Positions 56,024-64,000 of a stretch of 64,000 nucleotides of DNA are shown here, one piece after another. The position numbers and the translations under genes are program-made. Numbering within the stretch: the first letter of the stretch is position 1; each line of letters starts with the position of its first letter. Below the pieces are notes generated by a model. It worked only from the letters and a program-made list of their open reading frames with translations. It searched no databases and was not told the origin of the DNA. This DNA comes from Smallanthus sonchifolius (Eukaryota > Streptophyta > Magnoliopsida > Asterales > Asteraceae), in the NCBI GenBank assembly GCA_023525975.1, contig CM042022.1, positions 4,995,501 through 5,059,500 on the forward strand, in the 5' to 3' direction.

Positions 56024-58079
56024 TGTAACATCCTGTATTTCGAGAGCGATAGAACGAGCACGAGATTTAAAGGAAACTAGCTGAAAAAGAAATCGAGATG
56101 CACTAGGCCTTAGGCCGGATCACTAGGTGGGCCGAGCTGAGGGTACGGATGGGCCTTAAGACCCTCACCCTCATTTCAACCACCTCATTTCTCATCATCT
56201 TCACCACCATTTCTAAAGAGAGAAAACATCTAGAGAGAGTGTCAGTTTTGACCAAAGATCGGCCCAACCTTCTTCTCCGGTGATTGTTTGAAGCTTCTCC
56301 GAGGAATCAAGCACAAACAAGTATCAAAACCCGTCCAAATCTAAGTTTTTGCTTGAAAATGGATTTTTAAGGTTTTTTATGAGTTTTCTTCAAAAGATTG
56401 GATTTTTACGTGTGTTTATAACTAAAAACTATAGATTTAGTTTCATGGTTAAGATTAGAATAATTTGGACGTAAAAAGTTGGAATTTTTTATCAAAAACG
56501 AAGAATATAGCCTAAAACAGATAAGTCGTCCGAAAAGTCGTTGAATGGTTCGAAAAGTCTGATGCGTCCGAAAAGTATTTTGGACGTAGAGAGAGATTTC
56601 AGACGAAAGTGATTTCAGACACAAGATTTCTGACGAATTAGTTTTTGAGCGAAATAGATTTCGACCGAAAGAGATTTCGGACAGTTGAGTTTTCGATCAA
56701 GTAGATTTTGGACGGATAGTTTTGTTATGACGCGGAGTTAACACGTTTCGTTTATGACCACTTGAACAGATCGTTGAGCCTTATACCTAAGAAGAAATAG
56801 CTAAGAACGACCAAGTGAGTTCTAATCCTCTTTTTGTCTGCTTTAGGGGTGGTGTGCACACTTAGTGTAAAACGTTTATTACATATTTTATACTTTTAAA
56901 CGAAGTGAAAGCTATGTTTTAGTGAAAAGTTTAAAAGAGGCAAATGTACGTTTTGAGTAAATTATAGTTATATTATTAGCAAGCGTTTATTATATTTTCA
57001 TATAGATAAACAAAGGAATAATATAAGTGCTAGTATGTTTTTCAGTAATGCAAGATATATCTTTATGGCAAGCGTTTACTATATTTTAATATACATAAAC
57101 AAAGGAATGATATATGTGTTAAGTTATGTTTCAGTAAAGCAAAGGTATTTTATAGCAAGCGTTTATTATAAATTTATATACATAAACAAAGGCGTATTAT
57201 ATGTAAAGTTTTGATCAAGATAAGTAAAGTTATGTAAAGAAAGTAAAGAGATTTCCTACGAGAATGTGTACCAGCTGTAAAGGTCATTGGGACAAATGTT
57301 ACCTGTAGAAGATGTCAGATGTGGGTTAAGCCCATTAGTAAGAACCTTTGGGTTCGCAAACGGTTTCACAAATGGGATGAGTGACGGCGGTTGCTCGGGA
57401 GAACCACGCAACTCCCCTTAGCGTAAAGCGGTATTGTCGGTTCATGGTGCTAGCCATGGGGGCATTGACCAGGTACTCGTCAGTTCATGGTCGTTAACCA
57501 TGGGGGCGGTACAGTAGTGACAAGGGAATTAACGGTAAAGCGGTAGTGTCGGTTCTTGGCCGTTGGCCATGGGGCATTGACCAGGTACTTGTCGGTTCAT
57601 GGACGTGAGCCATGAGGGCGGTACAGTGTAAAGGAATTGACGGTTATATCATGTATGTATTTAACTGATTTTGAAAAGTAAAGTATGAAAAGTTTTGCCT
57701 TAATGACAATATGTATGTATTAGTAGATCTTATATATAATTGATTTAAAGTAAACGATAGAACTCACTCAGCGTTGCTGATTTTTAGTATGCACATCGGT
57801 TAAGTGTAGGTGGCAGTAGATGGATGTGGATGCTTGGCTTGGCGAGAAGAGTTACCCGAAGGTTCAGCATCTGGCATCCCGTTTATGTTTCTTTTGATTA
57901 TGTTGATTAAGACAAGTTTAAGTTGTATTTGACAAGTTATGTTTAGACATGTTATGTTTCAGTTGCGTATGCTAAAGTTTTAAATCGTTTCCGCTGTGTT
58001 GGAGATTGTATTATGTTTATGAGCTATGTGTTGATGAGTAAATCCAATACGTGAGTCCTCCCAGGTTTGGGGCCTTACA
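56024..58079 (+). mobile_element. Solo LTR (2056 bp), TSD TACAC/TACGC (4 of 5)
   Basis: Begins TGTAACATCC and ends GGGGCCTTACA, with the same termini and almost the same length as 6325-8384. Flanks TACAC (56019-56023) and TACGC (58080-58084). Zone V1 at 56520-56710 has (G/T)TTC(G/A)GACGAAAG words; three roughly 87-bp GCAAGCGTTTA(T/C)TATA units are at 56979-57190; zone V2 hairpins are at 57443-57614. Confidence 0.82.
57443..57614 (+). repeat. Four CATGG...CCATG hairpins in a duplicated roughly 110-bp block (zone V2)
   Basis: Stems: CATGG/CCATG (57443-57458), CATGGT/ACCATG (57486-57502), TGGC/GCCA (57557-57569) and CATGG/CCATG (57598-57614). GGT/ACC against GGC/GCC is a compensating change. 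Flanked by repeated GGTAAAGCGGTA(G/T)TGTCGG and GGGGGC(A/G) words. Confidence 0.7.
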
Positions 58080-58090
58080 TACGCTTTAAA

Positions 58091-58297
58091 TGTTAGCGAA
58101 CTTAAGAGGGTGAACTTGTTATGTTCGCTCGGTTTGTAGTTAGTTTTGTTTCCTTGTATATAAATAGTCTATTTGTAATCATTATTGAGTTATCAATCAA
58201 AGTCATTTTTTTTACCCCCAATCACTCTCTCTCTCTCATTTCATTCTCTCGTTTATCATTTACGTTTGTTTTTGCGTTCATTCTCGATATCATAACA
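58091..58297 (+). mobile_element. Copia-type solo LTR (207 bp), perfect TSD TTAAA
   Basis: Begins TGTTAGCGAACTTAAG and ends GATATCATAACA. TTAAA flanks at 58086-58090 and 58298-58302. Contains TATATAAATAGTCT and a CTCTCTCTCTCTC leader. Same family as the LTR with primer-binding site at 5599-5803. Confidence 0.93.
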
Positions 58298-58302
58298 TTA
58301 AA

Positions 58303-58767
58303 CTTATTCAACATCGTTTTTCAACTCAAAAGTTCTTTTTCATAAGATACATATTTTAAACAAACAATGATTTTTTAAAAATGATCAATAAATTTAAAAA
58401 TAAGTTATTCGATCCTTCTAGCTATTTATTTATTTATTTACTTATTTATTTATATAATTTGTTAAAGACGACCGGTCTAGCTTATGGAACATATGCTAAA
58501 AAGTTGTGAGATTCTCAATGAATTAAGGTCGCAATTTGTTTCAATTTTCATTTTGGTTTATTCTTCTTGTTAGGAAATCATCAAAAAGAGGTTTTCGAGG
58601 AATTTATTTTGAAAAATCAGTACAAAGGTAAAAGAAAATAAACATTCTGTCAGAAAAATATCAAATTTCCTGACGGATTTATTTAAAAAATAACTTGGAG
58701 CCAAAAAACTATAAATATTACTTTAGAAATCCATTGGAGAGTCATCATCGATGGATATTTGAGGTAT
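58303..58767. other. AT-rich intergenic DNA, nothing recognised
   Basis: Contains a TTTA-rich run at 58428-58455. No gene. Confidence 0.45.
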
Positions 58768-58770
58768 TTA

Positions 58771-60549
58771 GAGCATGTGATATACCCAAGTGATTGAGGG
58801 GAAAAGTGGTTGTCACGTGTCGTCACGTCATATTTTCTAACTCTCACATCAACCTCACTTGGCAAAGTAAATACCCAAGTGAGTGAGGGTGATGTGAGCA
58901 TAAAATGTAAATTTTAGTTTAATAATTATTTAACTAATAAATTTATATTTAAAAAAGACATGAATAAAAATTATATTAAAAAAAGATAAATAAAACTTCA
59001 AATAACAAAAATAAAAGTTACATAAAAATTCAAATAATAAAAATAAAACTACTCGATTCCATATTTTGCTTTAATCTCGTTTTGTTTCCTCTTGAGAAAG
59101 GCTTGTCGGGGGTTAGTGATCTGATTAAGGTTGAGAGCGAGAATTTCCATCTCTTTTTTTTCTCTTTTGCAATTAAACTTCTCTCTTTCTCTCAGGTTAA
59201 ATTCTTCCATTTGTTCGACCATTTTTTGGCCGATGTCGACGTGAGTTGGAACCGAGCCGGATCCCGAGCCCGAAGCTCGTGCCTTTGCTTTTTTCTTGCC
59301 GATCGGACGTTGTATGTCGTCCTCGTCATCCAATACCTCCCGGTTAAGATCATACATAGATCTTCCGTCGGACGCGGTAGTACTAGCATCAATGTCCGCC
59401 GAGGATCGTTTCTTTGGCGATCCGTCTCCGCTTGGATTCACGTACAATGTTTGCCATTTCGGCGATTTCCTTAATAGTTCCCAAGTCGCAATTGGAGCTT
59501 CGACTCCTCCGCCGTCTTGATACCGGGATATTGCTTGCATTAAAATATCGGTATCACTACAACCGCTTTTTCGGCTTCTATCACATTGTTGGTAGATGTC
59601 GTGAAACTTTAAGACCTTTCGGTTTATATGAGTCCATTTAGAACTCAATTGGTCCATAGTTTGATACTCGGGGGGGTACGCCCATTAGCGCTTCAAATTT
59701 TGTAGCGATACGTTTCCATAACACTTTTTTGTTTTGAACGTTACCTAAAAAAAATTAAACATAATTAATATTAATTTGTATAATGAAGTAGTAAAAATAA
59801 ATACTATTATATAATAAATACCTATAATGAGATCATCCGAGACGTCGACAAACGACCTAGCCAAGTTTAGCTCTTCGTCGACATCCCACTTCTTTGTAAC
59901 CCGTGAGGATGTTTTTGTAGCGGGATTTTTCTTTTTGTCTTTACCTTTACGCACGGGTTGCGTTTCCTCCGTATTCTTTTTCCTCCTCCGGAAGTTCTTG
60001 CGTTTCCGGAACAAAATCCGGATCTTGTGAGTATCCGCCAGGCATATTGGGCATAGTACGCATGTTTGGGACATACCCGGGTGATCCGAACGGGTATGGT
60101 TAAAAAGTGGTGGTTAGGTGAACACGTTTAGGTTTGTCGAAGACCGTAGGTTGAACGCGTTTTGTTAAGACGCGTAATGAAGTCAAAACATGTTGGGATC
60201 GTTAGTATTCATGACTTGGATAATGAGATTTTTTATATTGAGAATATGAGATTTATTATAAAATGGATAGTGAGAAGATGAGAGTTTTTTAGTGTGTTTT
60301 ATAAAATGGGTTAAAAGGTTATTTATAGTGGGTAAAATGGAGTTTTTTTTTATAAAATATTACCCTTCAACGGTAATAACTTTAAATTTTTAGCCGTTGA
60401 ACGGCTTGATTTCTCCACCTCTACCCGTGAAGATCTTCACGTGAATCCCTCACACACCCCCTCACGCCATCAAGGGGGTGGTGTTGCATACACCATCACG
60501 CCGTGAGCCATTCTCACGAGACCCTCTCACGCATATATACCACATGCTG
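58771..60549 (-). mobile_element. PIF/Harbinger element (1779 bp) carrying ORF1 only, TSD TTA
   Basis: TTA at 58768-58770 and 60550-60552. Inverted ends GAGCATGTGATATA and (reverse complement) CAGCATGTGGTATA match at 12 of 14. It encodes the Myb-like accessory protein (see 59049-60110) but no DDE transposase; between the ORF and the ends are only subterminal repeats (ACCCAAGTGA, CTCACG words). It would need a transposase supplied in trans. Confidence 0.9.
59049..60110 (-). pseudogene. Harbinger ORF1: Myb/SANT-like DNA-binding protein, two exons, frameshifted
   Basis: In PIF/Harbinger transposons ORF1 is a Myb-like DNA-binding partner of the transposase; the family is often annotated in plants as glutathione S-transferase T3-like or NAM-associated. 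The minus strand gives PYPFGSPGYVPNMRTMPNMP and an acidic stretch (ETQELPEEEKEYGG), a frame change near 59955, a Lys-rich stretch and the SANT-like part (KKWDVDEELNLARSFVDVS). A 77-bp intron follows (59745-59821, GT...AG), then exon 2 continues VLWKRIATKFEALMGVPP. Seven G residues at 59670-59676 (one too many) shift the frame. The remainder, QLSSKWTHINRKVLKFHDIY to the C-terminal coiled coil (EQMEEFNLREREKFN), is open from 59657 to 59049. Two frameshifts make it nonfunctional as read. Confidence 0.85.
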
Positions 60550-60627
60550 TTATTTAAAGAAATTAAAATTTTAGTCATTGATAAATAAAATATATGAAAT
60601 AATACAAGCCTAACAAGACTTTGATAT

Positions 60628-60961
60628 GTGCCAGGTCAAACCGGACTTACGGGTCAAGCACTCCGATGGGTTTTGGCACGTGAGTGGGTTACAAGCATGC
60701 AATCATGCACGTAGGAGTAATGTGAGTTTTTTTGTTTTCTGCAATTTAGTTTGTGTGCTAGAATAAAGGGTGTAGTGGGGATGTTCCCTACCCCATGTTG
60801 TTTCCCATTTTCTAGTAGTTTTAGTCATGTAATCCCCTATATAAGGGTTTCCTTTATTTGGTTAATGTTAAGAATGAAGAATTAAGTTTGAGTTTCTCCC
60901 TAAAGTTTCTATCTAGCCTCTCTTCTCTTTTCTTTCGGAACCTTAACCTTCAGTACCCACA
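60628..60961 (+). mobile_element. Probable 5' LTR of a Ty3/gypsy element
   Basis: Starts near TGTGCCAGGTCAAACC, contains CTATATAAGGG (60837-60847, TATA-like) and a typical plant leader (AATGTTAAGAATGAAGAATT), and ends CAGTACCCACA shortly before gag. The leader ATCAGTGGTGATCCC then runs into the gag ATG. The left boundary is approximate and no second LTR is present. Confidence 0.5.
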
Positions 60962-60975
60962 TCAGTGGTGATCCC

Positions 60976-61440
60976 ATGGCTGGCAAACGCACCAACGCTG
61001 AATTCCAACAAGAAACCAACGACCGTTTTGCCAGGCATGATGCCATGTTAGAGAAGATATTGGCTGAGATGCAACGTATCAATGTCTCCCTTCACGACAA
61101 AACCTCTTATGGGTCTTCCTCAAGTGGCAGCAAACTGATCCCTACCAGCCACAAACCATACCTGAAGCTGTCTTTTCCCTGCTACAGTGGAGAAGATCCC
61201 GCCGTTTGGCTTTACCAGGCGGAGCAATACTTTGCTTTTCAACAGGTTTCCGCTGACGACAAAGTCCATCTCGCCTCCTTCCACCTTGAGGGAATCGCCC
61301 TACAGTGGCACCGGTGGCTCGAAAAATCTAAGGGACCGATGTCATGGGTCGAATTTTCTACAGCGGTTCATAGTCGCTTCGGCCCAACAGCGTTCGAGGA
61401 TCCCGCCGAAGCTCTGACCCGTCTCAAACAGCTATCTTAG
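60976..61440 (+). pseudogene. Ty3/gypsy gag fragment (154 codons)
   Basis: The frame begins MAGKRTNAEFQQETNDRFAR, with a short coiled-coil-like start (AMLEKILAEMQRI). It then has the retrotransposon gag core: KLSFPCYSGEDPAVWLYQAE, then ASFHLEGIALQWHRWLE and VEFSTAVHSRFGP, ending ALTRLKQLS before a stop. The core is what assembles the virus-like particle in active plant elements. The zinc knuckle, protease and pol are missing: at 61441 the sequence changes abruptly into palindrome-rich DNA. Start ATG chosen because it lies right after the leader and the frame has no earlier Met. Confidence 0.85.
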
Positions 61441-61456
61441 CAGTTTCGTCGAGGCA

Positions 61457-61851
61457 ATCTCGACGACATGTGTCGTCGAGATGGGGCACCCAAATACGGC
61501 GACATGTCGTCGGCGATGGTCCCAGTCAAATTCTTTGACTATTTTCACCTTTTCTCGAGGCGATGGTCCAGCGGGAAAAAGTGAAAAGTTTTGGCGCTCA
61601 TCGGCAACATCTCAGGGTAGTCTCGACGACATAAAAGGGCAGTTTCGACGACATGTCGTCGCAATTGCCCATTTTAATTTTTTTTTCTTTTTTTTTGTCA
61701 GGTAGAATTTTAATTGTTTTTTTATTTAAAAGAAATACCTAGTCTCGACGACATGTCGTCCAGATATGTGTGTATTAAAAAATCATTTTTATTTAATAAT
61801 TAAATTAAATAAAATAATTAAAAAAGACTCAATCTCGACGACATGTCGTCG
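61457..61851. repeat. Cluster of CGACGACATGTCGTCG palindromes
   Basis: Copies at 61457-61482 (12-bp arms ATCTCGACGACA / TGTCGTCGAGAT around TG), 61500-61509 (core only), 61646-61661 (perfect 16 bp), 61746-61760 and 61836-61851 (perfect 16 bp), plus half-sites at 61446 and 61622. They start exactly where the gag frame is lost. Confidence 0.92.
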
Positions 61852-61859
61852 AAACAGGT

Positions 61860-62100
61860 CTTAGTTGGTCTTATCTACGCAGGAAACCCTTTTTCCTCCT
61901 CATTTCACCCCCTTTTTCTCTCTACTCTTTCTCTCGGCTTTCACCATCAAACCCGACCATTTTACTTGAAAATCCACCATGCTCCACCTCAACCACCACC
62001 ATTACTCATCTTCTTGAAGTGGTAAGACTCTATTTTTACTTTTTTTTTTAGTAATTTTTCATTATAATTGAAATTTTTTAATATAAATCTTGTGTAGGTG
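61860..62100 (+). other. Leader-like, CT-rich segment with donor-like site
   Basis: CT-rich sequence (TTTCACCCCCTTTTTCTCTC) leads to CTTCTTGAAGTGGTAAGAC, a possible splice donor, and then T-rich DNA. It may be the 5' exon of a DNA transposon gene, but no protein is recognisable. Confidence 0.3.
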
Positions 62101-63660
62101 AGGGTTTTGGTTAAGTGAACGGATTGAAAGGTAGATTGAGGCTTATATGTATATTTTTGTTAAATTTAGTTTCGCATAGTTGTTTTAATTGTTATTTATT
62201 TAAATAATATTGATGAATATATAAATGTATGTATTATTTGTGAAATTGATGGTTAATTTGTATAGATGTATGTTTTATATTTGTGTAATATTTTGCTAAT
62301 AGGTATATATTTGTGAAATTTAGTTTTGTATAGTTGTTTTAATTGTTATTTATTTGAATAATATAGATGAATATATAAATGTATGTATTATTTGTGAAAT
62401 TGTAGGTTTGTATAGATGTATAAATATATAGATGTATGCATTATATGTGAAATTGATGAAATGTAGGTTTGTGTAGATGTATTATTGGTGGTGTTATGTA
62501 TGTATTATTTGTATGAATTATATGTTGTTATTTATTTTTTGTGATGTATGGTTTGTATGAATATAGATGAATGTATGCATGTATATGTGTTAGTAATTTA
62601 AACATGCACTGTTTCACTTGTTTTGACCCGAGTATTTATATGTATTATTTATTTGGGTATTTGTAGTAATGTAGGTGAATATATTGTTGTTATTTATTTT
62701 TTGTGAAATATATAATTTGTATGAATATAGATGAATGCATGTATGTATATATGTAGATGAATATATTGTTGTTATTTTCTTTTTCCATTATAATTTAAAT
62801 GTTTTAGTATAAATCATGTGTAGGTGAGGTTTTTGGTTAATTGAACGGATTGGAAGCTAGATTGAGGCTTTTCCGACGGCATCTCGTTTACAAATTCGGA
62901 GGTATGATGTATATATTTATGTGAAAATTAGTGTATTTGGGTATGTAGTTTTGTATGGATATATAAATATATTTGTGTAATACTTTGCTAGTAGGTATAT
63001 GTGTGAAATTTAGCTTTGTATAGTTGTTTTAATTGTTATATATTTGAATAATATAGATGGATATATAAATGTATGTATTTTATTGTGAAATTGATGGTTA
63101 ATTTGTATAGATGTATAAATATATTTGTGCAATACTTTGCTAATAGGTATATTTTTGTTAAATTTAGTTTTGTATAGTTGTTTTAATTGTTATTTATTTG
63201 AATAATATAGATGAATATAAAAATGTATGTATTATTTGTGAAATTGATGGTTAATTTGTATAGGTGTATGTATTATTTGTGAAATTGTAGGTTTGTATAG
63301 ATGTATAAATATATAGATGTATGCATTATTTATGAAATTGATGAATTGTAGGTTTGTGTAGGTGTATTATTTATGGTGTTAAGTATATGTATTATTTGTA
63401 TGAATTATATGTTGTTATTTATTTTTTGTTATGTATGGTTTGTATGAATATAGATGAATGTATGCATGTATATATGTTATTAATTCAAACACGAACCGTT
63501 TCACTTGTTTTGACCCGAGTATTTGTATGTATTATTTATTTGGGTATTTGTATGAATGTAGATGAATATATTGTTGTTATTTATTTTTTGTGAAATGTAT
63601 AATTTGTTTGAATATAGATGAATGTATGTATGTATATAAGTGGATGAATATATTGTTGAG
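62095..63660 (+). repeat. Large diverged tandem duplication (units roughly 720-890 bp) of AT-rich DNA
   Basis: The GTGTAGGTGAGG(G/T)TTTTGGTTAA block at 62095 recurs at 62819, and the TTTCACTTGTTTTGACCCGAG block at 62611 recurs at 63498. Inside, TATAGTTGTTTTAATTGTTA recurs at about 62178, 62330, 63020 and 63175. Offsets differ (724 to 887), so there are internal indels. Confidence 0.8.
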
Positions 63661-64000
63661 GGTTGGAGACGTATGCACACTTCTCACGCCGCATGGGTCA
63701 ACGATCGTGCACAAAACGATTGAGTAAGTAAATATATTTGTTACTATGTTGCGAATCAAAGTATAAATGAGTCAAAATGACACGTAACCATTATAAATGG
63801 GTCAAAATTACTCGTTTAACCCAAGTCCACTAATACATGTATTTTGATACATTTATTGTAGGGTTATTGATGTTTGAGAAATTATTTGCGTATTATGTTT
63901 GTATATGATTTGCAATAACTTACACATTTTGTTTATTTGCAATAACTTACACATTTTGTTTATTTGCAATACTAATACATGTATATATTGTGTTTTGATA
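63661..64000 (+). other. Exon-like patch and short tandem repeats at the window edge
   Basis: 63661-63725 is GC-richer and could encode W-R-R-M-H-T-S-H-A-A-W-V-N-D-R-A-Q-N-D, faintly like plant En/Spm-type transposon proteins (W-V-N/D-x-R). It is followed by a GTAAGTAAA donor-like site. A 27-bp unit TTGCAATAACTTACACATTT is repeated at 63911, 63938 and (partial) 63965. Confidence 0.35.

Overview
The window looks like nuclear DNA of a dicot plant. It is AT-rich, uses TG...CA long terminal repeats, and is packed with retrotransposon and DNA-transposon remains. Two recognisable host genes are both plant families, and both are damaged. An asterid, perhaps a member of the Asteraceae, is my guess from the look of the repeats; that is memory and inference, not proof. 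No intact, full-length protein gene could be confirmed. I saw no rRNA, tRNA or CRISPR array.

Host genes. (1) A BCS1-like AAA-ATPase lies at 21155-22749 (+) and is intronless. It is nearly complete but has a stop at codon 3 and a one-base frameshift. (2) A TPLATE-complex muniscin-like (TML) gene copy lies at 50070-51971 (+). It has two nonsense codons, about five frameshifts and a 22-bp tandem duplication, and a 2.7-kb LTR insertion ends 11 bp before its ATG. From memory, the closest Arabidopsis relatives of these two (At5g57480 and At5g57460) are near neighbours, so the pair may be a decayed microsyntenic block. A broken small membrane-protein gene lies at 10690-11203 (-).

Retroelements. Seven long LTRs of 1.4-2.7 kb can be delimited by TG/CA ends; for six of them target-site duplications are visible (2564-5146, 6325-8384, 14701-16574, 43094-44538, 47318-50058, 56024-58079). 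The seventh (32789-34428) keeps its tRNA-Met primer-binding site. A 207-bp copia-type solo LTR is at 58091-58297, and a related LTR with primer-binding site is at 5599-5815. One solo LTR splits a Ty1/copia pol fragment (13125-16965). A Ty3/gypsy LTR plus gag fragment is at 60628-61440, and a LINE tail is at 640-925.

DNA elements with visible target duplications: a 525-bp palindrome-rich element (11319-11843), two MULE-like elements (18265-19602 and 26731-28224), two hAT-like elements (25121-25547 and 34508-35005), a Harbinger element carrying only the Myb-like ORF1 (58771-60549), Tourist-like elements (3913-4459, 31008-31341, 54841-55132) and a Helitron 3' terminus (42658). A plastid atpB fragment sits inside one Tourist-like element, which sits inside a solo LTR.

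Segmental structure. 33496-40654 is a tandem triplication of a unit made of a truncated LTR plus flanking DNA with two ORF remnants. Only copy 1 carries the 498-bp hAT-like insertion; copies 2 and 3 preserve the empty site.

The most novel-looking pattern is in the long LTRs. Five related LTRs carry, about 450-690 bp from their 5' ends, an array of short CG-containing words that differs from element to element. A second array zone lies further downstream, and in three of the LTRs its units form hairpins whose stems change in a compensating way, which suggests a rapidly evolving structured RNA or DNA module.
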